A stretch of 64,000 nucleotides of DNA, taken from assembly GCA_963810615.1 (NCBI GenBank), contig CAWEOA010000007.1, positions 434,001 to 498,000 of the forward strand. Reading direction: 5' to 3'. Each line of letters begins with the position of its first letter. Positions within the stretch are counted from its first letter, which is position 1. This document shows, one piece after another, positions 51,021 through 60,988 of this stretch. A model generated the notes under the pieces. That model made no database searches. It had not been told where the DNA came from and saw only the letters and a list, made by a program, of their open reading frames with translations. This DNA is from JARRQJ01 sp963810615 (GTDB lineage Bacteria; Pseudomonadota; Gammaproteobacteria; DRLM01). The position numbers and the translations under genes are program-made.

Positions 51021-53294
51021 ATGTTAAGTCAAGACTTGGAACAAACGCTAAATACTGTTTTTCGCGAGGCGCGAGAAAACCTCCATGAGTTCGTTACCGT
51101 GGAGCATCTGCTATTAGCCCTCCTGAATAACGCTGCCGCCGTGAAGGTGTTGAAGGCCTGCGGGTCGAATCTCGATCAGCTCGATAAGGAATTGACCACC
51201 TTTATCGAAGAAACCACCCCACATCTTTCCCCCAGCGACGGCCGTGAAATCCAACCGACCTTGGGATTCCAACGGGTCTTGCAGCGGGCGGTGTTTCATG
51301 TGCAGTCATCGGGTAAGAAAGAGGTGACCGGCGCCAATGTGCTGGTGGCGATCTTCAGCGAGCAGGATTCCCAAGCCGTTTATTTGTTGCATAAGCAAAA
51401 CGTCACCCGCCTGGATATCGTCAACTATATTTCCCACGGCATCTCCAAGATTCCCGGTGAGGAGGACGAACCGGAAAGCATCTCCTTCTCCGGAGACGAG
51501 GAAGAGAATATAGAATCGCCATCCAAGTCCCCCTTGGAAAACTTTGCCGCGAATCTTAACGAACTGGCCCGTCAGGATAAGATCGATCCCCTGATCGGCC
51601 GCGAACATGAAATCGAGCGCATCATCCAGATCTTGTGCCGGCGCCGCAAGAACAACCCCTTGCTGGTAGGCGAGGCGGGGGTGGGTAAGACCGCCCTGGC
51701 GGAGGGCCTGGCCAGGATGATCGTGGAGGGTAAGGTCCCCGAAGTACTGACCAACTCCACTATCTATTCGCTGGATATGGGCGCGTTGCTGGCCGGCACC
51801 AAATACCGTGGTGATTTCGAGAAGCGCCTCAAGGCGGTGTTGGCGCAACTGGCCCGTGAACCGGGCAGCATCCTTTTTATCGATGAGATCCATACCATCA
51901 TCGGCGCCGGCGCCGCGTCGGGCGGGGTGATGGATGCCTCCAACCTCATCAAGCCGGTGTTGTCGTCCGGTAAGCTGCGCTGCATCGGCTCCACGACTTA
52001 CCAGGAATATCGCGGGATATTCGAGAAGGATCGTGCCTTGTCACGGCGCTTCCAGAAGATCGACGTGGGTGAGCCGTCGGTGGAAGACACGGTGCATATC
52101 CTGCGCGGGTTGAAATCCCGTTTCGAGGAACATCACGGCGTGAAGTACTCCCGCGCCGCCTTGCGGGCCGCGGTGGAATTATCGGCGCGTTATATCAATG
52201 ACCGCCATTTGCCCGACAAGGCCATCGACGTGATCGATGAGGCGGGTGCTACCCAGCATCTGCTGCCGGTGTCCAAGCGCAAGAAGACCATCGGCGTGGT
52301 GGATATCGAAAACATCGTGGCAAAAATCGCGCGTATCCCGCCCAAGAACGTCTCGGCGTCGGATAAGGATTCATTGCGCACCCTGGAACGGGATCTGAAA
52401 TTGGTGGTGTACGGCCAGGAAGAAGCGATCGAAGCACTGTCCTCCGCCATCAAGATGTCACGTTCCGGCTTGGGCAATACCCAGAAACCCATAGGCTCGT
52501 TTCTGTTCGCCGGTCCCACCGGCGTGGGCAAGACCGAGGTATCGCGGCAATTGGCCAAGGTGATGGGCATCGAGCTGATTCGTTTCGACATGTCGGAATA
52601 TATGGAACGCCATACGGTATCGCGCCTGATCGGCGCCCCGCCCGGTTATGTAGGATTCGACCAGGGCGGTTTGCTCACGGAGGCCGTCAACAAGCATCCT
52701 CATGCGGTGGTATTACTGGATGAAATCGAGAAGGCGCATCCGGAGGTCTATAATCTGCTGCTGCAGGTTATGGACCATGGCACCCTGACCGACAACAACG
52801 GGCGCAAAGCGGACTTCCGTAACGTGATCCTGATCATGACCACCAATGCCGGCAGCGAACAGGTCAGCCGCCGTTCCATGGGCTTTACCCAGCAGGATCA
52901 TGTGAGCGATAGCATCGAGGTGATCAAAAAGACTTTTACACCCGAGTTCCGCAATCGCCTCGATGGCATTATCCAGTTCAAGGCCTTGGATGCGGGCGTC
53001 ATCGGCCATGTTGTAGACAAGTTCATTGCCGAGCTCGAAGCGCAATTGGAAGAAAAGAACGTAACAGTGGAAGTGGATCAGGAGGCGCGGACGTGGCTGG
53101 CGCAGCATGGTTTCGACCCCCAGATGGGTGCGCGGCCTATGACGCGGGTCATACAGGAGAATATCAAGAAGCCGCTGGCCGGGGAGTTACTTTTCGGGAA
53201 ACTCGCCGGGGGCGGGCATGTGGTTATCACGATAGAAGACGGTAAACTGGCCTTTGATTATCAAACCAACGAAGAACCCATCGCCCACGCATAG
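51021..53294 (+). CDS. clpA: ATP-dependent Clp protease ATP-binding subunit ClpA
   Basis: AAA+ unfoldase that feeds proteins to ClpP. At 757 residues it has the N-domain (about 1-140) that docks ClpS, an acidic linker, and two AAA modules with Walker A GEAGVGKTALAEGL and GPTGVGKTEVSRQL. The ClpP-docking loop, IGL in E. coli ClpA, appears as SMGFTQQD near residue 619. ATG 51021 has GGAG seven bases upstream. The nearby clpS, bpt and aat genes complete the Leu N-degron pathway. Confidence 0.97.
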   Translation: MLSQDLEQTLNTVFREARENLHEFVTVEHLLLALLNNAAAVKVLKACGSNLDQLDKELTTFIEETTPHLSPSDGREIQPTLGFQRVLQRAVFHVQSSGKKEVTGANVLVAIFSEQDSQAVYLLHKQNVTRLDIVNYISHGISKIPGEEDEPESISFSGDEEENIESPSKSPLENFAANLNELARQDKIDPLIGREHEIERIIQILCRRRKNNPLLVGEAGVGKTALAEGLARMIVEGKVPEVLTNSTIYSLDMGALLAGTKYRGDFEKRLKAVLAQLAREPGSILFIDEIHTIIGAGAASGGVMDASNLIKPVLSSGKLRCIGSTTYQEYRGIFEKDRALSRRFQKIDVGEPSVEDTVHILRGLKSRFEEHHGVKYSRAALRAAVELSARYINDRHLPDKAIDVIDEAGATQHLLPVSKRKKTIGVVDIENIVAKIARIPPKNVSASDKDSLRTLERDLKLVVYGQEEAIEALSSAIKMSRSGLGNTQKPIGSFLFAGPTGVGKTEVSRQLAKVMGIELIRFDMSEYMERHTVSRLIGAPPGYVGFDQGGLLTEAVNKHPHAVVLLDEIEKAHPEVYNLLLQVMDHGTLTDNNGRKADFRNVILIMTTNAGSEQVSRRSMGFTQQDHVSDSIEVIKKTFTPEFRNRLDGIIQFKALDAGVIGHVVDKFIAELEAQLEEKNVTVEVDQEARTWLAQHGFDPQMGARPMTRVIQENIKKPLAGELLFGKLAGGGHVVITIEDGKLAFDYQTNEEPIAHA

Positions 53295-53411
53295 ATTCGG
53301 AACAGATTTAAACGCGACGGCAACGCCACTTCATCGCCTATGGGCCGGTGACAGTGGCGGGCGCCGATCCGCCCAGGTTAAGGTGTTAATGTGATTTGCG
53401 GATGAAGCCGC

Positions 53412-53630
53412 TCAGCGGGCACGAAAGCTGATTCGGCCCTTGCTAAGGTCATAGGGGGTGAGTTGCACGGTGACTTTGTCACCCGTCAAGATGCGGATGT
53501 AATGCTTGCGCATCTTGCCCGAGATATGGGCGGTGACGATATGACCATTTTCTAGTTGCACGCGGAACATCGTATTAGGCAAGGTTTCGATCACCGTGCC
53601 TTCCATCTCAATATGGTCTTCTTTGGCCAT
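53412..53630 (-). CDS. infA: Translation initiation factor IF-1
   Basis: A 72-residue OB-fold protein with the classic MAKEDHIEMEGTVIETLPN start, FRVQLENGH, HISGKMRKHYIRILTGDKV and LTPYDLSKGRISFR. It binds the 30S A site during initiation. It lies next to aat/bpt, convergent with clpA, as in E. coli and Pseudomonas. Confidence 0.98.
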   Translation of the reverse strand: MAKEDHIEMEGTVIETLPNTMFRVQLENGHIVTAHISGKMRKHYIRILTGDKVTVQLTPYDLSKGRISFRAR

Positions 53631-53757
53631 GTTTTAGGTTTGCTCCCTCGAGTCGCGAAATTCAGAAGGCGCATATTGCCCCAAGTTGAGGAATTTTTCA
53701 AAGGAAGGATGCATTTTCAGGCGTGCTGGGTCGCGGCAATCGCCTGCTCTGCCGGGT

Positions 53758-54507
53758 CTAGCCGCCCTTGCTTGACAAGGCCTGCCATCGCCCGTCCCGG
53801 TAGATTTCCAGGGGGCTGAACTGGTTTTTGTAACTCATTTTAGGGCACTCTTCTATCCAATAACCCAAATACAGCCACGGCAAGCCGCGCTTTTGGGCGT
53901 CTGCAATCTCCCACAGAACGGCAAAGGTACCTAGGCCGCGCTCGGCATAGTCGGGATCAAAAAAGGTATATACCGCCGAAAGTCCCTGGGCGAGCCGGTC
54001 TATCACCCCCACGGCCAGCAGGCGCTGACCTAAGCGGAATTCATAACACCAGGTATCTGCCCAACTGCTTAGTAAGAAATCCCGGTACTGCTCCGGGTTG
54101 CTGACATCCATGTCCCCGCCGGCATGACGGGCACTGATGTAGCGGCGGTAGAGGGCGAAATGTTCGTCCGTGAAGGCCGCGGGCATCGAGTTTACCTCGA
54201 GGTCCTGATTGCGTCGCCAGGTGCGCCGCTGACTGCGGGAAGGTTGAAATGAGCCGCTTGCGACCCGTGCCGGTCTACATGCTTGGCATGAACTGCAGCG
54301 CGGACGATAGACGTACTCGCCGCTCCGACGAAACCCCATCTCCACCAGTTGGCTATATAGCTGAGGATTCATGCCCTGGGAGGGATCGATGAATTGGGTG
54401 ATGGCTTCCCGGTGCTCGAGATAGGCGCATGGGTGGGGTGGACTGACATAAAGCCTTATAGTGCGGCTATTCACGTACTGAGGTGTCCGCTGATTGCTAT
54501 TATCCAT
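53758..54507 (-). CDS. bpt: Aspartate/glutamate leucyltransferase (Bpt)
   Basis: Moves Leu from Leu-tRNA to N-terminal Asp or Glu, creating a primary N-degron for ClpS. The 249-residue protein has the cysteine cluster RCSSCQACRPARV, SQRRTWRRNQDLEV, and a GNAT-like acyltransferase core (ITDRLAQG-type VIDRLAQGLSAVYTFFDPD, YLGYWIEECPKMSYKNQF). It overlaps aat by 8 bp, so the two transferases are co-expressed. Confidence 0.94.
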   Translation of the reverse strand: MDNSNQRTPQYVNSRTIRLYVSPPHPCAYLEHREAITQFIDPSQGMNPQLYSQLVEMGFRRSGEYVYRPRCSSCQACRPARVASGSFQPSRSQRRTWRRNQDLEVNSMPAAFTDEHFALYRRYISARHAGGDMDVSNPEQYRDFLLSSWADTWCYEFRLGQRLLAVGVIDRLAQGLSAVYTFFDPDYAERGLGTFAVLWEIADAQKRGLPWLYLGYWIEECPKMSYKNQFSPLEIYRDGRWQALSSKGG

Positions 54508-55213
54508 TGGCCGTCACCCACGCTTTCCAGGGGCTTGGTACATCACAGTAGCGGTTCAGGATGGCGATGAAATCACGGCGCGGGATAGTCTCAGCGCCGA
54601 GACTGCTCAGATGCGCGGAGGCTACCTGGCAATCGATCAGACCATAGCCCCATGTCTGTAAATGCTCTACCAAATGGACAAATGCGACCTTCGAGGCATC
54701 GCTGCGCCGGGAAAACATGGATTCGCCGAAGAATACCTTCCCCAGGCTGAGTCCGTAGAGACCGCCCACTAATTCATCTTGGCACCAGGTTTCGATTGAA
54801 TGGGCGTAACCCATGGTATGCAAACGGCAGTAGGCTTCAATCATGTCATCCGTGAGCCAAGTCCCGCCGCCGGCATTGCGCGGTTCGGCGCAGCACTGTA
54901 TAACCCGACGAAATACCGTGTCCGCCGTCACGGTGAAGATTTTTTTCTTTAATGTCCTGCGCAGACTGCGCGATACCTTCAGACGCTCAGGGTAGAGGAC
55001 GCTACGCGGGTCGGGAGACCACCATAAGATAGGCTGATCATCGCTATACCAGGGGAAGATACCGTGTCGATAAGCCCGTAGCAGCCGCGCCGGCGATAGA
55101 TCGCCGCCGATGGCCAGCAACCCGTCAGGTTCCTTGAGAGCATGATGAACATCGGGGAACGGTGCCTCGACATCGTTTGGGTCCAACCAGCGCAAGGGCG
55201 ACGATGCTACCAT
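54500..55213 (-). CDS. aat: Leucyl/phenylalanyl-tRNA--protein transferase
   Basis: Adds Leu or Phe to N-terminal Arg or Lys of proteins, marking them for ClpS-ClpAP. The 237-residue protein is full length, with the family's FPWYSDDQPILWWSPDPRSVL, MGYAHSIETWCQDELVGGLYGL and FGESMFSRRSDASKVA regions. It lies between the GNAT-like gene and bpt, all on the minus strand. Confidence 0.97.
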   Translation of the reverse strand: MVASSPLRWLDPNDVEAPFPDVHHALKEPDGLLAIGGDLSPARLLRAYRHGIFPWYSDDQPILWWSPDPRSVLYPERLKVSRSLRRTLKKKIFTVTADTVFRRVIQCCAEPRNAGGGTWLTDDMIEAYCRLHTMGYAHSIETWCQDELVGGLYGLSLGKVFFGESMFSRRSDASKVAFVHLVEHLQTWGYGLIDCQVASAHLSSLGAETIPRRDFIAILNRYCDVPSPWKAWVTANG

Positions 55214-55225
55214 GGTAGAGCGCGC

Positions 55226-56365
55226 TCAAGGCTGAGTGGACTTGTAGGGGCCATGACTGGTCAATTCTCTGATACGGTAGCGCATCTGTTCCCGTTCCCG
55301 TTCCAGGGAAATGCCGATGGCCCGTTGAAAAATAGGATCCACTAGCCAGTGACCGGAATAAGTGGGCGTGGGCATGAACCCTCTGCTGATCTTATGCTCT
55401 CCTTGGGCGCCGGGTTCGAAGCGTTGCAGGCTGTGGTCGATGCAGTACTCGATCCCGGTGTAGTAACACAACTCGAAATGCAAGCTGTGAAAATCGTTCG
55501 AGGCACCCCAGTAGCGGCCGTACAAGCTGTCTTCGCCGCGAAAACTAAGGGCCGCCGCCACAAAGTCTCCGCGATAGCGCGCCAATACCAGCACCACGCT
55601 CTCCGGCATGCTGCGTCCCAGGCTGCGAAAAAACTCCAAGGACAAGGGCACGAAACCACTCTTGCGCAATACCGTTCCATAATAAAAACGGTAAAACACC
55701 TCCCAAAGCTCGGCGCTTACCTCTTCTCCCTCAAGCACGATAATCTCGATCCCGGCCTCCTGGACGCGTCGCCGCTCCCGGTTCACCTTTTTACGCTTGT
55801 CCGCGGTAAAGGTGTTTAGGAAATCAGCAAAGTCTTTATAGTCGTGGTTTTGCCAATGATACTGGCAGCCTAGCCGTATCAAAAAATCATTGGTCTCTAA
55901 AAAGTCACTTTCTTCATCGGTGGTGAATAAGCAGTGCAAAGAGGAAGCTTTGCGCTCCAGGACCAGATCTCGCGCCGCCTGCAACAGCTCCGACTTTACC
56001 AGGTCGGCGGAAGGCGAAGGAGGCACCAGAAAGCGCGGTCCCGTAGCCGGTGTATAGGGAATGGCATTGATGATTTTGGGATAATAGGCCTTGCTGCTGC
56101 GTTCATAGGCCTCCGCCCAGGCGAAATCGAAAACGAATTCTCCCCAGGAGTGATACTTCAGATAGAGTGGCAAGGCCCCGAGGATTTCATCGCCGTTGCT
56201 GGCTACAAGATGACAGGGTGTCCAGCCGGTTTCGGGCGTCACGCAGCCCGCATGCTCCAGGGCCGACAGGAATTCATGTCTTATAAATGGGTTATAAGCT
56301 TCTGTTAAAGCATTCCATGATGCCGGATTGACTTCGTCTATGCGGGTTAAGGACATTATGCGCAT
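55226..56365 (-). CDS. GNAT / FemAB-like protein (DUF482, COG3146 type)
   Basis: A 379-residue protein of the COG3146 group, described as peptidoglycan-biosynthesis-like or GNAT-like acyltransferases; no reaction is established. Marks include an N-terminal WNAL...NPFIRHEFLSALE, PLYLKYHSWGEFVFDFAWAEAY (in which HSWGEFVFD is typical), NDFLIRLGCQYHWQN, and GEHKISRGFMPTPTYSGHW near the end. FemX-type enzymes use aminoacyl-tRNA, so location beside aat and bpt is suggestive. It is 12 bp ahead of aat and probably in the same operon. Confidence 0.87.
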   Translation of the reverse strand: MRIMSLTRIDEVNPASWNALTEAYNPFIRHEFLSALEHAGCVTPETGWTPCHLVASNGDEILGALPLYLKYHSWGEFVFDFAWAEAYERSSKAYYPKIINAIPYTPATGPRFLVPPSPSADLVKSELLQAARDLVLERKASSLHCLFTTDEESDFLETNDFLIRLGCQYHWQNHDYKDFADFLNTFTADKRKKVNRERRRVQEAGIEIIVLEGEEVSAELWEVFYRFYYGTVLRKSGFVPLSLEFFRSLGRSMPESVVLVLARYRGDFVAAALSFRGEDSLYGRYWGASNDFHSLHFELCYYTGIEYCIDHSLQRFEPGAQGEHKISRGFMPTPTYSGHWLVDPIFQRAIGISLEREREQMRYRIRELTSHGPYKSTQP

Positions 56366-56496
56366 GGCGGTATTGTATATCGTCCGGGCAAAACCGCTAT
56401 CGGCGGGCTCGTGTCCATTTTGGACAAACAGAGCATAATGCAGTCAATTGATTTTTTGGACTATCCATTGGATTTTGGCCATGGGGAGGGTGGGTG

Positions 56497-57327
56497 ATGT
56501 CGCGATCGATGCTTAGCATAACAGGAATTTTATTGGGAATAGCGTTGTGTAGTGTCCCTATGGACGCCAGTGCCGGGCTCAGTGCCGCCGAGATCGTCAA
56601 CAAAGCCGATGCCGTCGAGGGCGGCGATGACAGCATTTCGCGCCTGAACTTCACCTTCAAAAACCCCGGCAAGACAGAAAGAAAGTTGATCTATACGATG
56701 GTATGGAAGGAATATGCCGGTCATGAACATGTGGATGATAAAGCGATATTTTTCAGCGAATATCCGCCTGATGACAAGGGTAAATCGTTTATGGTGTGGG
56801 TCTATGACAATAAGAAGGCCGATCAATGGATGTATCTTCCGGAGCTGCGCATGGTGCGCAAGGTGACCCATAGCGATCATCACGGCCATCATGACCAGGA
56901 AGACGATTTTGCCCGCTCCGTGCTGACGCAAGTGGATTTAGTGCCGCGCGAACCGGACTTGGATCATCATACCCGGTTGAAAGACGAAGAGGTGGACGGG
57001 CGCTCGGACTTCGTTATAGAGAGCGTCCCCAAACACGCCGGCGATGATTATCCCTATCAAAAGACCCGGCGCTGGATTACCCAGGATAATTTTCTCCCGG
57101 AGCGCATCGATTATTACAGTCCCGCGGGGGCGCTCTTCAAGCGCCAAACCATCAAATGGCAAAAGATCGGCACTGCCTGGGTATGGGAACGGGTAGTGGG
57201 TGAAAATCTCATCACCAACGACCAGACCGTGCTGGATATCTCCGATATCAAGCTGAACAGCGGACTACAGGATGAAGTATTCTCCGCGCGCACCATGCGC
57301 TTGGGGAAGGACAGTATTGCCCAATGA
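56497..57327 (+). CDS. Outer-membrane lipoprotein-sorting-type (LolA-like) periplasmic protein
   Basis: A 276-residue exported protein with a signal peptide ending near VPMDASA. The mature part has the LolA/LppX-like beta pattern of the COG2834-related group: AAEIVNKADAVEGGDD, DDKGKSFMVWVYDNKKADQWMYLPELRMVRKV and LTQVDLVPREPDLDHH. A His-rich stretch (HSDHHGHHDQED) could bind metal. In many genomes such proteins pair with an MmpL-type RND pump; none is here. ATG 56497 has GGGGAGGG six bases upstream. Substrate unknown, probably a lipid. Confidence 0.8.
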   Translation: MSRSMLSITGILLGIALCSVPMDASAGLSAAEIVNKADAVEGGDDSISRLNFTFKNPGKTERKLIYTMVWKEYAGHEHVDDKAIFFSEYPPDDKGKSFMVWVYDNKKADQWMYLPELRMVRKVTHSDHHGHHDQEDDFARSVLTQVDLVPREPDLDHHTRLKDEEVDGRSDFVIESVPKHAGDDYPYQKTRRWITQDNFLPERIDYYSPAGALFKRQTIKWQKIGTAWVWERVVGENLITNDQTVLDISDIKLNSGLQDEVFSARTMRLGKDSIAQ

Positions 57328-57351
57328 AGACGGCCGTCGGCTGCTCGCTTA

Positions 57352-58308
57352 TTATTTCCGCGCCAAGGCGTCCAGATAACGTTCCGCATCCAGTGCCGCC
57401 ATGCATCCGGTGCCTGCCGAAGTAACGGCCTGACGATAGATGTGATCGGCAACGTCGCCGGCGGCGAACACCCCCGGCACGCTGGTGGCGGTGGCATTAC
57501 CGGTGATGCCGGCCTTGACCTTGATGTAGCCGTTTGCCATGTCCAATTGACCTTCGAAGATAGCGGTGTTGGGGGCGTGGCCGATGGCGATGAATACCCC
57601 TTGCAACGCCAGCTCGCGGGTCGAGCCATCATTGCCTTTGAGACGCAGCCCGGTGACGCCGCCCTGATCGCCCAACACGGTGTCGAGCTGATGATTCCAG
57701 ATGATCTCGACGTTACCGTTCTTGGCCTTATCCAATAGCTGGCTGATGAGGATCTTTTCCGCCTTGAAACTGTCGCGGCGATGCACCACCGTGACTTTGG
57801 CGGCGATGTTGGACAGATACAAGGCCTCTTCGACGGCGGTGTTACCGCCGCCGATCACCGCCACTTCCTGGTTTTTGTAGAAGAAGCCGTCGCAGGTGGC
57901 GCAGGCGGATACGCCGCGACCCTTGAATTGCTCTTCCGAATCCAAACCCAGGTACCTGGCCGTGGCGCCGGTGGCGATGATCAGGGCATCGCAGCTGTAT
58001 TCCCCGGAATCGCCGCTGAGGCGAAAGGGCGGCTGTTGCAAGGCCACCGTGTTGATCTGATCGAAGACGATCTCGGTGCCGAAGCGCTCGGCATGGCGCT
58101 GCATACGTTCCATCAACTCGGGGCCTTGCACCCCTTCGGCGTCGCCGGGCCAGTTGTCTACGTCGGTGGTGGTCGTGAGTTGGCCACCCTGCTGGATACC
58201 GGTGATCAGCACCGGATTGAGATTGGCGCGCGCGGCATAGACGGCGGCGGTATATCCGGCGGGTCCGGAACCCAGGATCAACAAGCGGTGGTGTTTGATA
58301 TCGCTCAT
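57352..58308 (-). CDS. trxB: Thioredoxin-disulfide reductase
   Basis: NADPH-dependent flavoenzyme of 318 residues that keeps thioredoxin reduced. FAD site ILGSGPAGYTAAVYAAR, redox-active CATC (in GVSACATCDGFFY), NADPH site GGGNTAVEEALYL and C-terminal GVFAAGDVADHIYRQAVTSAGTG are all present. It is upstream of and divergent from ftsK, the same arrangement as in many Gammaproteobacteria. Confidence 0.97.
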   Translation of the reverse strand: MSDIKHHRLLILGSGPAGYTAAVYAARANLNPVLITGIQQGGQLTTTTDVDNWPGDAEGVQGPELMERMQRHAERFGTEIVFDQINTVALQQPPFRLSGDSGEYSCDALIIATGATARYLGLDSEEQFKGRGVSACATCDGFFYKNQEVAVIGGGNTAVEEALYLSNIAAKVTVVHRRDSFKAEKILISQLLDKAKNGNVEIIWNHQLDTVLGDQGGVTGLRLKGNDGSTRELALQGVFIAIGHAPNTAIFEGQLDMANGYIKVKAGITGNATATSVPGVFAAGDVADHIYRQAVTSAGTGCMAALDAERYLDALARK

Positions 58309-58538
58309 GTTAAGAGTTTCATCCGTAATTAATCGGCCAGAGAGGCACCACGCGGGCAGTGCGGAAGGTGGCTCATGTTACGCAAAGCCCGGGAGATGGT
58401 AAAGAAGCGCGCAGCGGCCGCCACCGCGCGGACTTTTCCGTTAACATTCACTATTTATGAAATATTCTTTAGAATGGCAACGGTTTAGCATAGTACAGAT
58501 CAGTTGGCACTGGAAGTTAGCAAGCAAGGATTAAGGTA

Positions 58539-60857
58539 TTGGCAACTGCCTCATCGAAAAAGGGAGATCGCGCCGTGGCTCTCAGCAGTCACATGAGCCG
58601 AGGTTTACGGGAAGGTGGTTTGTTGGTGTTGGGCGCCATCGCCTTATACCTGCTGATGTCGCTTAGCAGTTACAACCCCGCCGACCCCGGTTGGTCGCGC
58701 AGCGGTTCCGGTGACAAGATCGCCAACATCGGCGGCGTGGCCGGTGCCTGGTTCGCAGACGCCTTCTTGTTTCTCTTCGGTTATTTTGCCTATTTGTTTC
58801 CCGTGATGGTGGGGTATAGCGCCTGGCTGCTGTACCGCGGTCGCAGCGTGGCAACCCGCGGTAGTGGTCGTGAGGTGGCCTTGCGCGGCGCCGGTTTCGC
58901 CTTGACGGTGGCGGCGGGCGCCGGACTGGCCACGCTGTATGGCATGGACGCTTTATCCTTGCCCGTGAGCGGCGGCGGCGTGCTGGGCGAAGTGGTGACC
59001 AAGGGTCTGGTCAAGTCTTTCAACGCAGCGGGGGCGGCACTGTTTCTCCTGGCCTTGTTCCTGGCCGGCGTCACCTTGTTTACCGGTTTGTCATGGATAT
59101 GGTTGATGGATACCACCGGTCGAATCACCTTGAATTTCATCGCCTGGCTGGTGGAGCGCTGGCAGACGCTGCGCGAAAACATTTCGGAGCGGCGCGCACG
59201 GCAGGAGGCGGCCCGCGCCGCCATGCCTCGTGTCGCGGAAAAAAAGAAAAAGATGAAAGACCACGCCCCGCCACGCATCGAACCGACCATCCGCCAGATA
59301 CAGCCTAGCACCCGCGTCGAGAAAGAACGGCAGATGCCCTTGTTCAAGCCGGCGAAGGGCGCGGAGAGTTTGCCGGCGCTGTCCTTGCTGGATGTGGCGG
59401 AACCGTCCGCACACCGCGTCTCCTCCGATTCTCTGGAGGCCATGTCCCGCCTGTTGGAATCCAAGCTCAGCGACTTCGGGGTGGAGGCCGAGGTGGTGGC
59501 CGTGCATCCCGGTCCGGTGATCACCCGCTTCGAATTGCAGCCGGCACCCGGCGTCAAGGTCAGCCAGATAACCAACCTGGCCAAGGATCTGGCGCGAGCT
59601 TTGTCCGCCATCAGTGTGCGGGTAGTGGAGGTGATCCCGGGTAAATCGGTGATCGGTCTGGAGGTGCCCAACGAGTACCGTGAAACGGTTCGCCTCAGCG
59701 AGTTGCTGGCCTCCAATGATTATGACCATACCGCTTCGCCCTTGAGTCTGGCCCTGGGTAAGGACATCGGCGGTCATCCGGTGGTGGTGGAATTGGACCG
59801 TATGCCGCATCTGCTGGTGGCGGGGACCACTGGCTCGGGTAAATCGGTGGCGGTCAATGCCATGATCCTCAGCATCCTCTATAAGGCCACGGCCAAAGAC
59901 GTACGCATGATCCTCATCGATCCCAAGATGCTGGAACTGTCGGTGTACCAGGGTATTCCCCACCTGCTGGCGCCGGTGGTCACGGATATGAAGGAGGCGG
60001 CCAATGCGTTGCGCTGGTGTGTGGCGGAGATGGATCGCCGTTATCGCCTGATGTCGGCCCTGGGGGTGCGTAACATCACCGGCTACAACCGCAAGGTGAA
60101 AGACGCCGCCGACGCCGGCCAGCCCATCCCGGACCCCTTGTTCAAACCGCTGGAAGGGCAGACCGCACCCAGTTTGGAACATCTGCCGTTCATCGTGGTG
60201 GTCATCGACGAATTGGCGGATATGATGATGCTGGTGGGCAAGAAGGTAGAAGAACTCATTGCCCGTCTCGCTCAGAAGGCCCGTGCGGCAGGTATCCACC
60301 TGGTGTTGGCCACCCAGCGGCCGTCGGTGGATGTCATTACCGGTTTGATCAAGGCCAACATTCCCACGCGCATCGCCTTCCAGGTCTCTTCCAAGATCGA
60401 TTCCCGCACCATCCTCGACCAGATGGGCGCGGAGCAGTTGCTCGGTCACGGCGACATGCTGTACATGGCGCCGGGGACCGGGGTGCCGGTGCGGGTGCAC
60501 GGCGCCTTCGTCGCCGATCAGGAAGTGCATAAAGTCGTGGCCGATCTCAAGCAAAAGGGTGAGCCGCAATATCTCGACGAGATACTGGAAGGCGATGCCA
60601 ATGACGGCAACGGCGGCGCGGGGGGCTTTATGGGCGAAGGCGACAACAACATCGAGAACGACCCCCTCTACGATCAGGCCGTGCGTCTGGTGACCGAGAG
60701 CCGCCGCGCCTCGGTGTCCGCAGTACAGCGGCGTCTCAAGATCGGTTATAACCGGGCGGCGCGTATGGTCGAGCAGATGGAGAGCGCCGGCGTGGTCGGT
60801 CCCTTGCAGGGCAACGGTATGCGCGAGGTGCTGGCGCCGCCGCCGCCGGAAGATTGA
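58539..60857 (+). CDS. ftsK: DNA translocase FtsK
   Basis: Septal DNA pump that clears the chromosome from the division site and activates XerCD. The protein has 772 residues. The N-terminal part has four hydrophobic helices (about 30-50, 70-100, 115-140, 160-190), then a short linker of about 100 residues. The motor has AGTTGSGKSVAVNAM and VVIDELADMM, and the DNA-reading gamma domain is at the C-terminus (LYDQAVRLVTESRRASVSAV). The linker is much shorter than in E. coli FtsK. TTG 58539 is the probable start; GTG 58575 is an alternative. Confidence 0.96.
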   Translation: MATASSKKGDRAVALSSHMSRGLREGGLLVLGAIALYLLMSLSSYNPADPGWSRSGSGDKIANIGGVAGAWFADAFLFLFGYFAYLFPVMVGYSAWLLYRGRSVATRGSGREVALRGAGFALTVAAGAGLATLYGMDALSLPVSGGGVLGEVVTKGLVKSFNAAGAALFLLALFLAGVTLFTGLSWIWLMDTTGRITLNFIAWLVERWQTLRENISERRARQEAARAAMPRVAEKKKKMKDHAPPRIEPTIRQIQPSTRVEKERQMPLFKPAKGAESLPALSLLDVAEPSAHRVSSDSLEAMSRLLESKLSDFGVEAEVVAVHPGPVITRFELQPAPGVKVSQITNLAKDLARALSAISVRVVEVIPGKSVIGLEVPNEYRETVRLSELLASNDYDHTASPLSLALGKDIGGHPVVVELDRMPHLLVAGTTGSGKSVAVNAMILSILYKATAKDVRMILIDPKMLELSVYQGIPHLLAPVVTDMKEAANALRWCVAEMDRRYRLMSALGVRNITGYNRKVKDAADAGQPIPDPLFKPLEGQTAPSLEHLPFIVVVIDELADMMMLVGKKVEELIARLAQKARAAGIHLVLATQRPSVDVITGLIKANIPTRIAFQVSSKIDSRTILDQMGAEQLLGHGDMLYMAPGTGVPVRVHGAFVADQEVHKVVADLKQKGEPQYLDEILEGDANDGNGGAGGFMGEGDNNIENDPLYDQAVRLVTESRRASVSAVQRRLKIGYNRAARMVEQMESAGVVGPLQGNGMREVLAPPPPED

Positions 60858-60988
60858 GCTTAACCCGCTTCAGGCTCATGCGGATTCAATCTATGCCGGC
60901 GTGAGAACCATACTCAGGAAAATTTCCTTGGGCACACCATACCCATCATCCATTTCCGGAATTAACCTTTACTTAAGTCGAAGCACAA

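Noticed and set aside
59091..60569. 492-codon open frame on the minus strand inside ftsK
   Set aside because: His/Arg/Gln-rich translation typical of an antisense shadow of a GC-rich gene; ftsK motifs are intact on the other strand.
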